Positions 22,867-37,280 are shown, counted from the stretch's first letter. The stretch is 64,000 bases of DNA from Allantophomopsis cytisporea (GCA_024752435.1 CP103032.1:496001-560000), one strand, 5' to 3'. Translations and numbers: made by a program. Notes: generated by a model from the letters alone, not told the origin.

Positions 22867-25800
22867 TGCGAGCGTTTGCGGATATTGTGCCGATACTCTC
22901 TATATTTGGTGTTTTGCGATGGAAAGTATGAGAAGAAAAGTAGCAATCATGTTAAACAGTTTCCAGTCATTTCAACACCTAATAGAAGCTTTGGGGGTCG
23001 TAAGTCGAAGCAGAGCTTGATGTGGATGTAGCCAGGGTCTGCCTGTCGATGGCTCTGTGTAGTTGGCGGCCAGACTATGCAGATCTTAAGGATGTCTCGG
23101 CCTCAAGGAGCAGCGAGATGGAGTGCAAGCGTAGAGTGAAGATAGTTTATCCGATCGATTTGATGAGAACCTGGACTATAGCGATGAGTAGACACTTATA
23201 GATTTATGGTTTTGTAGGCGACGGAGAGAGGGTGAAGAATGAGGTTGACAAGATGTGGAAAGAAAGGTATAGTAGATAGAGTGAGTTAGATTGAGAGAGA
23301 GTTCAGTCTTTCGTGAGGGTTTGTATGTCCCAAGGGCCTCTCTATGGTAGGGTATTCTCCGCAAGTGGTGTAAGGTAAGGTAAGGTAGTGTGCGTGAGTG
23401 TAGTGAGGTTGATGTACTGAGGCAGCGGGCCAACAGAAGATACAAATTGCAGATTTGATGAGGCTGGTACTGATAAGTTTGGATGACGATACCTTGTTAA
23501 TAAATTTCGATTATATCGTCGTAGATAGGTTTCGACCCTTTTGATCTTTGGACAGATACCTACCCCTCGTAACGGAAGAGTTCCCTGTCTTGTCGTTGTG
23601 GTTGAGGTGCGCAGGTATGCCGATGCACATCAACGTTGAAGAACGTGCAAGATAATTTAGAAAGACTGCGAAACACAGAGACCTTCTTTTCCGGTGCTGG
23701 TGCATGAAGGTCTGGATGTATTTGTGTAATACTCTGGATACTATGTAGGTACATACATACATAAATATGGATATACAGATGTCAGAATGAAAACAAACAC
23801 GAACAGTCCTTCATAAAGTAGATATGAATACATCAATATGCTCCATACGGACAGAATCTTCAACTGCGTGCACACACGCACCCCCTCATTCACACAATCA
23901 CAATGTGATCCCATACAAACTTATGTGATCATTTGCATAGGAATATCAATATCGCTTTGCTGATGAAGGATTACAGTAACTTAGTAAACTCACTCCGTCC
24001 ATCTCTTCCTGAGTATGAAAGTTCACATTGAATCATTTACCTACTTACTTCCTTACTGACAGCCTATCCAGGTGAGCAATCATGGCTCCGGTCACCAAAA
24101 CCACACACTTCTAATTCGTCGATCGCTCTACTCTACTAGTGGTGCTCCCCGTTCTCCAAGTTTCCCCATAAAATTGGCTGAATCTTTGGCCAATGCAAGC
24201 GCTCAACGCCTTCAGGGGGGGCAACCTTGTCCCGATATTGAGTATGTCCACCGTGCTCAAGAGGATCACAGACTCACTTCCCCCCATCCGTCCTTTCATG
24301 GCGCATCACCATTATCGGAGTAATGACTGGTCTTCTGGGCCAGTAGCCTCATGGATGACTCTCACTCAGTTCCTCTCTTTTCCCTCATGCATTTATGCAT
24401 TTCTTTGTCCGTTCTGAACAGAGCAAGGAGTGAGAGAGTCGATAGCGTACACGCAGCGATCCGTCTCCAGCCATCCTTAGGTCGGAACAGCACTGATATT
24501 TTGGGCCCCACTGCAAAGAAGCGTCCTCAATCAAGCCCTCCATCTATTGCAATAATCCCTAGCTTGAACTCCACGCGGAACATTGGCCTGATCGAGTTCT
24601 CTTAAAGCATCGCCGTTAAGCACATATCCATATCCAATACCATTAACGAGGAGGAGGAAGTTCCATATATATCAATGGTTATACGAAAGCAAGCCAGAAG
24701 ATGGAAACACCTCCAAACAGACTAAAGGCCGAGGGGACCTACTGCAAGGAAGAAATGTAGGACGTCTTGTCAAGATGACCTGAGGACACTGCTCCGGCAT
24801 ACAACCCGGACCCGTACGAAATATTTCTGGTTTCTTACAGTACATACCACGTCTTGACAGTCGTAGACCCCCACGAGGTGCTAGTAATACCACTACCGCT
24901 CTCCACTTCTTCCATCCAGTCGTCTACAGCAAGGCAAAAAGTAAGCCACAACCACTCTCCCAAGGAATCACTAGACTAGCACGACTAGGACAGTGGTACT
25001 TATGAGCCCAAGCAGAGAAGAGTTGGGGAACCTCGGTTGGAATAGTGCATAGCGGCTCCATCAGACATCATTACACCATGACAATTGGCTTCTTGAGAAA
25101 CCTGAAATGAGGTTTAGGGACTTCATCTCATCATGCTAGAGTGGCAGATACTCACGGCTTCGAAAAGAAGCAACCGCTGTCACCGAGGCCCTATCACTGG
25201 AGTGACGTAAAACATTTCTACGCACATTCTGTAGTACCAAGCAATTTTGTACGCAGTACCGAGGCAATGAGTATGTTGGGAGTTACCCGGTAGACCTACA
25301 TAAACATATGCAGGACACTGTTTGACAGTGAGATGGGGCTGGATAGCTGCATAAAATCTAGATCGAAATCTGGGCTGGAGATTTGGGGAATGGACGATAG
25401 AATCTCAGAGCATTTCCGCATTAGACTAAACATGCCCCATCTAGAGCTCAGCTCAGCAATCAGCGCAAGTTCACAGAGCGTCTGCGATTGTGATCGTCGC
25501 TCATGGACTTAAAGCCGACTTTCAGAACTCCCATTACTGAGCCCAATAGCTTGACAAGGTTACAGGCATCTGAGCACGTCCTTGTATCTTCAACAACCCG
25601 TGGCTGGGCCTGATAAAAGTTTTCAGTGCCCAATTCACTATCATGGCGCCAGAAATCAATCGAGATCCGATGAGATGCGAATTTGGTTCACTGTATGGAG
25701 CCAAATCTCCTACCTTGAACATCAACCGTGTGATACTGGCAGTACCAATTCATAATCAGTACAAAGGTGGGTAGTGAATTAGGACATATTGATAAATGAC

Positions 25801-28291
25801 CGATTCGAACGGTATCGCAGGATTATATGCCGGTTTAACTCAGTTGGGACTGTCGCATTATTCCATTCATATTGTCTCATTTGTGGGCGGGGGTTGCAAC
25901 GAACTCCACTTCGTACGACGCACATACACAGTACACGTACAGAACAGAGTGTTCACACAAATGCTATTATGCTTTGAAGATATCGCTATCGAGCAGAGGA
26001 TGGAATGTTGAATATCAACAGCGAAGAACAAACAAGGGAAAGCCCTGCACAACCAAGGCACAAAAGAAACGCGCAAGTATCTTTCCGAGGAGATACCCTA
26101 TCCTCCGTTCTTTCCGCTATAAAGGTGAACAATTCCGCACAACGCTTGGAAAAGAAAAGAAGACGATTCCGACTTTCGTCCAGGTCGCTCGAGTGCTTTC
26201 CCCACTGAAAATGAGACGAGGGTTCAAAACTTCCAGGGCACGATCCTCCAAGCTTTCGTGCACCATAAGGAAAATATTCTAGCACGAAATAATACACTTC
26301 CTTGGTAGGGGCAAGATGCCGCTCACGTGGATTTAGATTGCAATCTTGGCCAAATTCTGGAGAACTCTCATCATCTTCCTACCGAACTAAGGTAATGTAT
26401 GAAATATCGGACTCTAATCGGAGCCATCCGAGTTTCTTGGGCCTCTGACGATCCGGAGACTTGAGTAGACTGCGTACGTACTGTATGTAGTACAGTCGAC
26501 AGGAACAAAATCTGAGGCTATCGCCGAACCTGGCTTTCCGTCGATCCCTAGATGTTCTCTAAATGGCGAGGCTTCCCCGTGATCTCCGAAGTATCTTCGT
26601 AATGTATCAACCTATGATAGAGCATCGTGGAAACAAAAGAAGACTGTTGATAAGCATACAGTAGTGCCTTCGTTCACCAAAAGCCACATGTTGAAATCCA
26701 TACTTTGGATAGCTACCATCGTGCTTCTGCCACTCTACCATTATCGTTCACGGGACATTTCATCAGCGTTGTGCAGTCTACCTATCAAGCAAGAGTATTC
26801 AGTAACGGAATTCTTTATGCATATTCATATCTGAGTCATGGCATTCAGATACACTCCTAGGTCATGCACTGTAGAGTTATCATCGTGTCATTACCACAGT
26901 GCTGTATGGGTACATCCGTATGGACACTCGAAGATATCCAAAGCACGTTGTAACCTCGTAAAATTCAAGAGGGCATCTTAGTCCCTGGAATAATGGAGAC
27001 TCGCAAGCAACTAGAGTAGCATGCAGACGGAATATGTGATCCGTGGCTTTACAATCCTCATATTCATACAGGGGCATCAATCGAACACAATTTGACAAAT
27101 ACCTTTGGTTCGAATGCTTAAGTAGCTGTCTGCCCATCCCTTGCCGCTCCTGAAAATCTAGTGAACGCCAGATTCGATAATCTTGAATCCTCTGCCAATC
27201 TACCACATGCTTCAGCAAAAGAGCCTCGCCTCGCTTGCATCGGTGCATCCATAGCAGTATGTGGGGTATCACCGAGGTTGTTATTCAAATACGTAGCCTC
27301 ATACATTGTGGAAACGAGCTCTTTTCATGGAGCGCCAAGGTCAGGTCAGGACATCAGCCTTCTCTTTCTCATTTGCGGATTTCTGATGTGACTATCATCG
27401 ATGGAACATCTGATGTGATTGTCGACCGCGTATGAGCTGCGGATTGATCGGTGTGGCACTCATATCAGTTGGGAGACTGGAGGGAACATCTAGTCATCGA
27501 GTATCCCCGCAGTGACCTACGGTGTGTGAAGTGGTGAAGGTGGTACAGTAATACTTCACCTGTCATCGCGCCACAACAACTCAACGTCGACGTCAATGTC
27601 TTTCTTTACAATCAACTTGCCCCAATATTCTTGACTGACCATCACTCCGAAGTAGCTCCTGAGTCGTCTACAATGTGTTCTTTGTAGAAAACTACGCAGT
27701 AGAAACTGTTGATGTTTACATATATCTTTCATGCTGGAGTATTGGTCCACTGGAATGAACATGTCTATGGTCAGTGGAAACTGTCTTTGCTCTGCAGGAA
27801 TGTCTCAACAAATGTGCGTCACTACTGAGCGATGTCAGCATAAGCATGATATTCTATTTTGAGCGTTTACAAGAGAAGGTTATTTTTTGAGATTCATTCC
27901 ATCCAGTAAGGATTTCACAGTAAAAATGAGCCTCTTAGTTCAGTATTGATTGAGAACGTAAACTATCGAAGATATAAAGTTGTAGAGACGGTTTAAAGAA
28001 TCTCAAGGGTATTGCTATCCACCATCTGGATGAAGTCTAACCCGCAAGCGGTAGCGCATGATTGAGGGGCCCAGGCGAGGTAATCCCAGCCACCTTGAGA
28101 AACAACACATCTGGGGTATCGACAATCGTGTTGGCATAACAATTCCAGGGGCAACGATTGAAGGAGCTGCTCACAAGAGCTGTATCACCGACATGTCCAA
28201 TACATAATCAAGAAAACGAAGGGACGAGAAGACGAGAAGACGAAAAGAATCATCTACCAGGAACCTACTTATCGCGCGACGCAAGGATACC
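22867..28291. other. 5.4-kb gene-poor spacer between divergent genes
   Basis: No gene supported. Positions 22867-23500 should be the 5' UTR and promoter of the Zn2Cys6 gene; a TAAGG tandem repeat lies near 23370-23390. Several frames of 60-136 codons occur between 24000 and 27800 on both strands, none with a domain, signal peptide or convincing introns. Positions 28220-28245 repeat GACGAGAA words just before the Sip3-like start. Confidence 0.4.
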
Positions 28292-31200
28292 ATGGCGGAG
28301 CTTGCCGCCCAACCTACTTTGCAACAAGTAGGACGACCATTGAGCTTGATTCCAGTGGGTTTGAAGGAGGCTGCACTAGATTCTCCTACCTTTCGAGCAA
28401 CGGCTGTACATTTCTCGGATCAGATCGAAATCATTGACAAGTGGCTCGACGGCTATGTCAAAGCTTCCTCGAAACTCGTACACGATGTATCATCTCTGGA
28501 GGACACAATAAATACCTTTCTTGCACGATCACTTCCACCTTCGAACGTCTCGGAGGCTGTACTTGATCATGATTATACATTATTAGCTATGAAGCGGTTT
28601 GGGGAGGGGTCGCGAGAATGGTGGTCACAGGTTTTGGGAGGCACGAAGAAGATGGAAGGAATAGTTATTGAACCGATCAAGGCCTTCCAGGCTGGAGAGC
28701 TGCGCAACTTCAAGGACGCCAGAAGATACCTCGAGCAAACACAGAAGACCTTCGATAATACCCTCGCAAGATATGTTAGCCAGTCGAAGACCAAAGAGCC
28801 CTCATCCTTGCGTGAGGACGCCTTTCAGGTTCACGAAGCACGAAAAGCTTATCTCAAGGCATCTCTGGATTTCTGTTTGCTTGCACCTCAGCTTCGATCG
28901 ACTGTTGACAAGCTACTGGTTCGAGTTACATCCGATCAGTGGAGGGAATACAAGCGTGCTAAGGATATGGCTGGTAGTAATGTTAGCAAATACACCGCTG
29001 AAATGGAACGAATCCGAGGATGGAGTAAGGAGATGGAGGCAGGTGAGGGCGTTTTTAGACGCGAATTACAAATCGCAAGAAGAGAGATTGCTGAGAAGGC
29101 CGCGAATGCGTCACAACCATCTCGCGAACTTGAAGATTATAACAAATCTACCGTCGCATTCTTGGGATCAAAGGGGCCTTCAACTTTCAACAATGTACAA
29201 GGGAAAGGGACTTCGAAAGCGTCGGAGAAACAAGGCTGGCTGTTTTTGCGAAGTATTGCTGGAAAGCCAGCTAGGACAATATGGGTTCGTAGATGGTTCT
29301 ACGTCAAGAACGGCATCTTTGGCTGGCTCGTTCAAGGTCCACAGTCGGGCGGTGTAGAGGAGAGTGAAAAGATAGGAGTACTTCTGTGCAACATCAAACC
29401 AGCTGTACAAGAAGAGCGCCGCTTCTGTTTTGAGGTCAAGACAAAGAACACTACTATTCTTGTCCAAGCTGAGACGCAGGGACAGTTGATGGAATGGCTT
29501 GAAGTTCTTGAGATTGCAAAGAGTAAGGCACTCGAAGCAACGGCTAGTGAGAGATCAGCTTATCCCGGAGGCATCGACCCGGCCTTTGCCATTACTCCTG
29601 CGTCTGCCCCAGAATTCGCTGCTAAGTCGAATGAATTTGGTGGTGATGAGTATGTGCCCAGTATCGACAGAGTTGGCACACTTGGTTTACCGGGTTCAGA
29701 TGGTATGATTTCGAGAGGCAGCTTCGATGTCAGTCAATCACGAGAGAAACTTCAAGCTGTTGTAAGGCGTGAAGAGGGCGAAAGTGGACGTGATCACGCT
29801 GCAAGAATCATACAAAAGTTAGACTTGCACAGAAAAGGCACAATGCCTTTGCAAGCTGATACTCCTACTACAACGAGTGGAGCTGCGGGTGGCATTGCTA
29901 GTCTTATCTCAGCGAGTCACAACATATTGCCGGTATATACAACGGCACCTATTACACAAGTCACACCTGTTGCTGGAAATCGACCAGTAACTCCTATACC
30001 ATTCAAAGAAGGGCCACCAAGCACGCTAGCACCTACTACCCTTGCCAATCCTCCTGCCCCTACAAACCTCAGTAAGTCTGCTGTTATTGTTAGTGCAGAA
30101 CGGGGTATTGGCATTGGGAAGAGTGATGCGACTGGTGGGATGCCTAGTGGAATCATGGCCAATCTTTGGGGGTCAAGCAGCTGGGGTTATATCAATCGAC
30201 TAGAACGCGAAACGCCTGCGCCAGGCTCTACACCTGGAACTCCACAGGTTCGCCCAGCCGATGGTAGTTCAGCAGGTACAGATAATGAGAAGACCGACAA
30301 TGGCATATCAAAGCCTGTTGCTGACTCAATCGATACAACTATTTCACCAGTGGGTGGTGCGCCTCCAACTTCTGGCCATCGCAAAGCACTGAGCGCTGAT
30401 GCTGGAAATTCCCAGCTTCAACTACTGCCAGCACCAGATGTCTTCCCACCCAACTACCCTCTCGAACTTAAGACACAAGAAGCTCAATTCAGAATGTTGT
30501 TCCCGAATGTGCCTAGAGACGAAAAGCTCGTGCTGGTATTCAGAGCAACGTGGAATCCGAACGAGCAGCAAGAGTTCCCCGGTCGAGCCTATGTCACTCA
30601 GAAGGATCTGTATTTCTACAGTCATCATCTTGGACTTGTTCTGATTTCGGGCGTCAGCCTGGCGAGCATCTCGGAGGTTACGGCTGCACCTGGCAAGGAT
30701 TGTGATTTCCTGTTCTTGCATATGGTGCAGGGTTCCAGTGAAGCTGGCTATACTCGTATCACTATCAAGACATTCCTTGAACCTTTGAGACTATTGCAAG
30801 CACGACTGAATTATCTTGTAGATAGCAATAGTTCAGGTCAACCACTCAGTCTTCAGGATACAATGGCTACGCTCATAAAGATGGAAACTCAGGATCCAGA
30901 GCGAAGTCCAAGCATGGAGAGTTGGGAAGATGTTTCTGTCAACACTCCTGTGGATGACTTTACGTTAGGTGGCAGCAGACCTTCATCTCGTAGGGATCGA
31001 GACCTTCGAACTGCCATTCATGTTGAACGTGGCTTCCAATTCGGTCGCTCGAATAAAGAGGTGACTAAATTTCAACTACCTTCGAAACCTATCATCTACG
31101 AACCGGAAGGCTTCCAGCGCAAAACAGTAGAACGTCAGTTTGAAATCAGCCCCAAGGCTCTTTTCCATGTCATGTTTGGTGACAAGTCCGCCGTCTTCCA

Positions 31201-32630
31201 ACTTCTCTACCATGAAAGAAGAGCTCAGAAGATTGCTAAAGGTCCATGGACGCCACTGGAGCATGGCCATATGCGTCGTGACTTCCACTTCCAAGTCGAT
31301 TACTTTGATATCTTCAGGAGAGCACGTCAAGCAAACGTTGTGGATTATCAAGTCATTGATGTGATGAACGACCACGTCTGCTATGTTGTGACTGACATGA
31401 AGACACCATGGCATTTACCGCATGCCAAAGACTTCATGCTTGTCAGCAAGATTGTCATTACGCATGTTGCAAAATCCAAGTGTAAGCTTGCCATCTTCAC
31501 CAAAGTAGAATGGTCCAAAGCACCCACCTTCTCCAAGGGCATTGTTGAAAAACAAGCACTTGACGATATCGCACTGGATGCACTGGATCTTGCAGATGTC
31601 ATTGCCGACCAGGTCAGAAAACTCGGCCCACAAAGTCGCACGAAGAAAGCCATCCAGATCTTTGGCCCAATCGGCAAGCAGACCACCGTCTCGCTCTTCT
31701 CAGCAGCCGAATCGATGAACACTAAACGACCACAGATCAAGCAACGCTCTCTCACACACATGGTCTTTGAGACAGTGAGCTCCTTCGCCGAAAGCGTGGC
31801 CTCCTCCTTGATGATGTGGACGTTCGCGGCTCTGCGCGCAATCTGGAAGGTCTGGAGTGCCCATAGCATCATCTTGATCGTGCTTGCCGTCAGTGTCTTC
31901 ACCAACCTCTTCTACTCCGGCCGTGACACCTCAGAGTGGTGGGCAGAACGCAACGCAGGCAAATTTATGAAGCGGCTGGGTGTGGGCCCAAATACTGTTA
32001 TGAGCAAGGCCGTGTATCTCAAGGATCTTGACGATGTCGTGACAGGCATCGCTACCGATGTTCTGGGTGTGGAGGGCAGTAAATGGTAAGTTCTCCAATC
32101 TCCCTATCTACTCTCTTTCGCTCCTTGCAGAAGACCTGTAGTACTCTCGTGGTATACATTACTAATGGTTTCTACGCAGTCACGACACCTTCATAGATAT
32201 AGCTAACATGACTGATATCGATGCGCCCTACGAAATGGCGGGTGCCTCCTTCTCAGAAGTAGCCACGCGTGCCACCGCCCGCCGTCTCCGTCGTACCCGC
32301 CAACATCTAGGCACCTACAGACACGACCTGCTGGTCGCCATGCGCGTTGTTAACAACGTCGAGCGCGAGATGATAAAGGCTGAGTGGGAGAATTGGCTGC
32401 TGGATGAAAACACGCGGTGTAAACAGGTCCAGAGCATGTTGCTGGAGCATGCGGCGCCGCCTAAGGGATCGAAGGCGAGCAAGGGGAAGAAGGGGCAGGA
32501 AGTGCTGGTTGATGAGCAGAAGGAGAAGAGGTGGGAGAGCTTGCAGGTTTGGAGTGAGGAGTATTGCGGGAGTTGTCAGAGTGATCATGAGGCGCTTTTG
32601 AGGGCTAAGTCGCATGTTGCGCTGGACTGA
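28292..32630 (+). CDS. SIP3: Sip3/Lam-type sterol transfer protein (BAR-PH-GRAM-VASt)
   Basis: Two exons, 28292-32085 and 32180-32630, about 1414 residues. The 94-nt intron (GTAAGT ... ACGCAG) restores a Cys codon and continues into HDTFIDIANMTDIDAPYEMA. Residues about 25-270 are a helical BAR-like domain. A PH domain starts at KQGWLFLRS (about 313-413). A low-complexity linker follows. A GRAM-like domain spans about 719-840 (RMLFPNVPRDEKLVLVFRATW ... GRAYVTQKDLYFYSH is the core). A VASt/StART-like domain spans about 945-1110 (VERQFEISPKALFHVMFGDK, HMRRDFHFQVDYFD). One hydrophobic helix lies near 1188-1208. The family comprises yeast Sip3/Lam3 and Ysp1/Lam1, ER proteins at ER-plasma membrane contacts that move sterols. 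The extra C-terminal exon is basic and helical. Confidence 0.85.
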
Positions 32631-33707
32631 GCGCGGTGTTGGGAGTCTCTGGGATTGGGGGCTGTGTGGATAAGTATTTGTAGTGCATATTGTATATGAT
32701 GTGGATCTTATCGTGTCGATGGGATATCTTGTGTGCTGGTGTTAGTATTGTGAGGTCAGTTGGGGGTTGTCTATTTGGTGCTCTACATATGATGACTTGG
32801 TTATGATTGGTCTACGACTTTATCGACGACTTCATTCTTCTCAGATTTCATGCCATATGAAAAGGGTGGACTGAACCTTTTTCAACAATGTATTATATCA
32901 GTAGATTTTGCAGATATCATTTCATTATACCTGGTGTAAATTGTACAGCTTGTTCACCTTATGCTGTCCACATGCTATCCTACGACTACTCAGTCCTCAC
33001 CAACAAACTTTCTTGCTACCCAATACCCAGCCCGAATTAACACAGCAACCTTATCCCCCGAATATCCCAACGAGTAAGACCCTTCAATCTTAACCATTCA
33101 TCCAGACTCCACAGTTTACACTTTACAGTTATAGCAATTCATACAAGGCACAATCAACTACAAAACACATCGTATCAATACCCCACACGATTGTACGCTG
33201 TACGACGTAACCGCACGCATTCGTACTCCTCACGACGTATTATCTGCGCCGCAAAAGTAGTGAGGGTTCAGCGGTCAGATCACCATGCGCTCTACTTCTG
33301 AAGTGCTGTTGGTGGAGACGCGGTAAGAACCTCCGTGAGCTTGACTATGTATGTGAATGACGTCGGTATCAAAGAGCTACGCCTGGACTCACGCACACCA
33401 ACGATGAGACGCGGCTTCTGTGCCTCGGAGTCATGGCTTCTGCGAGACAGAGGTGCGATGTTGCTGGGACTGTTGGGATGTAATGCGCTGTTGGAGCTGG
33501 GAGCATGTATGTGGTACTGGCATGGACATTTGTCTTGCATTGCATAAACAGGTCTTCGGGATTCTTTTTGGATTTCTGGCTTTGCGCAGGCATTTGAATT
33601 GGGGATAGGATGGTGGCAGAGTATTTCCCGCGTCAACTGACGGGTTTTGGGGGTGGAAAGTGCGTCATTATTCTTTCTTTCAGTCGCTCGTTCTCTTCCC
33701 TGGGATG

Positions 33708-33785
33708 AATAAGAATAAAGCGGAATAAATCAGAATAAATCAGAATTAATAAGAATAAATAACAATAAACAAGAATTAATAAAAT
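33708..33785. repeat. AT-rich minisatellite (AGAATAAAT-type units)
   Basis: About eight imperfect copies of 8-10-nt units such as CAGAATAAAT, AAGAATTAAT and AACAATAAAC in tandem. Confidence 0.75.
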
Positions 33786-33984
33786 ATGTTTTGTCCGTAT
33801 ATGATTGGTTGACAGTGGCTGACTTTGGCTTTTGTGCTTATTTCTCGGTCGTCGGTGCGCCTCTTCCCCTACCCGTTACTCAAGGCGGACCCACAACAGG
33901 TTTCGGAATTAAGGACCTGCCCATCTTTTATCCTGTCACGTCTGCTTGACTGGACTTATGTCATTACTGCGCATTTACCATGAT

Positions 33985-33985
<1 letters not shown>

Positions 33986-34015
<30 letters not shown>

Positions 34016-34026
34016 GAGAGTGAGAG
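33986..34026. repeat. GAGAGT microsatellite
   Basis: Nearly seven 6-nt units of GAGAGT/GAGCGA/GTGAGA type in tandem, with one C substitution. Confidence 0.85.
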
Positions 34027-34190
34027 GTGATGATGTCGAGGAGAGAAGAGAAGCGCACAAGGGGTTTGAATCACTCAATCTCCTAGAGCAAGACGAGTAA
34101 GAGTCCAGGGCTGGACTGTGTGCGTGCAATATGTATGAATTCATGTATGACCTTACACTTGGCCACATTGTTTTGTTGTCCATTTCTTTA

Positions 34191-34216
34191 TCTCTCTACT
34201 CTCTCTCTCTCTCTCT
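34191..34216. repeat. CT microsatellite
   Basis: A run of CT dinucleotides broken once by an A, in the upstream region of the DUF3074 gene. Confidence 0.85.
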
Positions 34217-34634
34217 TGTAAGAAAATAATCAACAACACAAATTTTATCGTCAGCCTCTTTACCTTTCTGATAGATAATCACGCGTGTAATCAGCAGAGC
34301 AGTCAAGTCTATCAATTACAGCTCTCTCGACTTGATCAATTATCCATCGAAGATTAATCTCACTTTGAAACCGGATATCCCGAGACGATCTGGTCGACCT
34401 ACTGCACCTGTCTACGCCTACCGACTCACAGTACCGGTACCTATAATCACCTTACATCACCACCAAGCCGATTCACACGAATGACGAACCTAACGACCTA
34501 GTCACCAACGAACCGTTCATATCCAAAAGATAAATCCCAAACTCAATCTCACATCCATCTACGTGAATTCGAAATCCCCTCCTCGCATGTCATTCCCGCG
34601 GTAGTCGGATCCGCCTCACCTCACAACAGTCACC

Positions 34635-36809
34635 ATGGCTGCTCTCCACGAAGCATTAAAGGCGCTCTCGCCCGCAGACTACACCTCCATCCCCCTCGAC
34701 TCCCTCTCCACCTACCTCACCGACATCTTCGCCAACGCCGAAACCATCATCGACTCGGTACCGCCACCGGGCGACAGCACCGGCAGCGAAAGCGACGCGG
34801 GCCGCTCCCGCGCAGCCTCCAATGCCTCCGAAATCTCCAATTCAGCCGCACGATCCCCGCCACCGCCGGCTAATATCGGGGCCCTGCAGAAGGAATGGGG
34901 GAAGGCGATTAAGCTCAAGCCCAGTGAGAACCCGCTGGGTATAAGTGTTTATAAGGCGAGTGGGAAGGATGGGAAGGGTGCGTGGTTTGCGCGGAGGAGC
35001 GTTCATGAGGGATTGGGATTCAAGAAATTCAAGATGGGTCTGAAGAGGGAGTTTCCCGAGAGTTTGAAGGTGCAGGGTGCGCCTGGTGAGGGCAATATCA
35101 GAGGGATTGGTGGTGAGAGACGTGTGGAGCACAAGTCTGTGAAGGGCGTGGGCGATTTGGATGGTAGGTGATCCTTTTGATAGCAATTGAGTAAAGAAAT
35201 ACTAATGGTGATGTTCGTGGCAGTTTATCACCTCTCCGCACAATTCCCTGGACCAACCACCCCTCGAGACTTCGTCACCTTACTCTTGTCAACAGACTCG
35301 GCGCTGGGCAGCGAGAAAGGCGATTCTCCACGCCATTTCATGGTCGTGTCGAAACCCTGCAACCACCCCGAATGTCCACCTCGTGAGGGCTTCATAAGAG
35401 GCTTCTATGAATCCGTCGAGATCATCCGCGAGATCCCAATCAACAAGCCACGGCGATCTATGTCCACGACGAATCTGCCAGAAAGCGGCCATTCTCGCCA
35501 AAGATCCAGTTCCTCTAGCCTTTCCAAAGAAGCTGTCCTCCGCAATGCACAGAAAAGCCATAAAGAAGCCATTGAGGAAGAGGCCGAGGGCCGGAAGAGA
35601 GGCAAGACAATTTCCTTTGCGGAGAGTAGAGGTAGCGATGCCAAGGGCGAGAAAGTCGATACTGCCTCTGGAGACGGGGATGAGGAGATGAATCCTGTGG
35701 AGTGGATCATGATCACACGAAGTGACCCTGGTGGCAGCGTACCCAGATTCATGGTAGAGCGCGGTACACCAGGAAGCATCGTAGCCGACGCCTCGAAGTT
35801 CCTCGATTGGGCCTGCGCGAATGATCTTGAGGAGATGGAGAATGAAGTGGATGGAGCGAACGAAGACGCGGATGGTGCAGAGTTGGATCGGAAGGAGAGT
35901 GTGCATAGTAAACACATCCATCCACATGACCACGAACATGATCTCCATGATTATCAAACGAACGGTCACCTCGCAGGTGTGGAAAGCTCTCCAGTCGCAG
36001 GCCCAGCTCCTGCAGGTCCGGAAGAAGCCCCTGAAGATGCAAATTCACTGGGGTTTTATGGCTTGGTCGCGGGCGCTGCTGCCACGGCCGGCAGCATTGT
36101 GGCGGCGCACACGCCCGCTATGATTGCGAATCATTTGCCTGGGTCCAGCGAGACAAGCACCGCTATAAGTCCTAATGGGACTACTAATGGGACTATCGAT
36201 GGAACTACACGCAGAGCATCGGTGAGTTCCACGTCCACCACTGCATCAGATACGACATTCGCATCAGCGACGGAAGGACTGAGCGCAACCAACTCACACA
36301 CCCTGTCCGCATCCACGCCATCCGTATCAAGCAGGGCCCGCGCAGACTCAGCAGCAGCGCAAGCAAGCCTAGACGCGAAATTCGACGAGCGCAAGAGAAA
36401 AGCCGACGCGAAGCTCGAGAAGGCGCGGGAGCGCGAGATCAGCAAAGCCTCGAACGGCGGGGACGCAGCTGAGAAGGAGGCGGCGGCCAACAACGCGGCG
36501 CTGGCCAAGGCGCGTGAGAAGCACGAGCGCGAGCTGAAGAAGCAGGAGGAGAAGTACCGCAAGGAGGTGCGGAAGCTCGAGGAGAAGAGGGAGAAGGCTG
36601 TCAAGAAGGAGGAGGAGAGGAGGCGCAAGGAGGCCGAGACCGAGGATAAGGCCCGGTTGCTTAAGGAGTTGGAGGACTTGAGGAGGGAGGTTGGCGTCCT
36701 TAGGCGCGAGAAGGAGGAGTTGATTCATCGGGTTGATGGGTTAGTTAGGGAGAATTCGGGGTTGGTTGGCAGGATTGGTGGGTTCGAGGAGGGGGCGAAG
36801 AGTTCTTAG
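34635..36809 (+). CDS. DUF3074 (START-like) protein with C-terminal coiled coil
   Basis: Two exons, 34635-35163 and 35224-36809, about 704 residues. The 60-nt intron has GTAGGT and GGCAG and restores a Val codon (LDG-VYHLSAQFPGPTTPRDF). Residues about 90-300 carry the DUF3074 signature: GISVYKASGKDGKGAWFARRSVHEG, the conserved PGPTTPRDFVTLLLS, FMVVSKPC, GFIRGFYESVE, and a later NPVEWIMITRSDPGGSVPRFMVERGTPGSI block ending in DAxKFLDWA. It belongs to the START/SRPBCC-like fold of lipid-binding proteins; no substrate is known. A Ser-rich, probably phosphorylated insert splits the domain. Residues about 555-690 form a long K/E/R coiled coil. No membrane segment is clear apart from a small-residue stretch (GLVAGAAATAGSIVAAH), which may be amphipathic. 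Probably cytosolic or membrane-associated. Confidence 0.8.
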
Positions 36810-37280
36810 ATGAGGACAGGGGTGGGGTTTGAATGATAGCTGCGATGGGTTGATTGTGGTTGTATAGCGTTGGCTCTGAGTCTTATTTGGGTATAATGCA
36901 TAATTCTTTTTGTCTGCTCGGTTTACTGCTGTGATGATGTTTAGTTATGAAGGAGTGTTCTAGCATGTCTATTTCTTACAGGATCATGTGTGGAAAAACG
37001 AGCGTGGGAAAAATGGGTTTGTTCTGTTTTTGTCTGGTCAGGTACGGGTTAGAATTAGGGGATATCACAATGTAAAGTATAAACCAAAAGCGATAATTAC
37101 GTTGTTTGCAGGCTTGATTTCACATGTTGTGTTAGCAAGTAACATCTGATTACTTTTGGGGTTTTATGACATCCGGCAGATATAAACGTTCTACAGTCCA
37201 TCAGATGTTTGGGATTACGAACGTAGATTTGTTTGATGTTCCCAGGATTTAATACTACAGAAGATACAACCTTGATATAT
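36810..37280. other. Convergent intergenic region
   Basis: 3' flanks of the DUF3074 gene (plus) and the glutathione transferase (minus). If the frame of the transferase is read as written, its coding sequence would continue here to a stop at 37097-37099 (see finding). No other gene is seen. Confidence 0.5.

Larger units (their letters stand above)
32631..34634. other. Intergenic region with simple repeats
   Basis: No gene supported. Reading frames near 33292-33636 are overlapping and featureless. It contains an AATAA-rich minisatellite, a GAGAGT tract and a CT tract (listed separately), then the pyrimidine-rich leader of the DUF3074 gene. Confidence 0.5.

Noticed and set aside
25799..25813. 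T-arm-like palindrome ACCGATTCGAACGGT
   Set aside because: No A box, anticodon arm or acceptor stem lies at proper distance on either strand; it is a chance palindrome.
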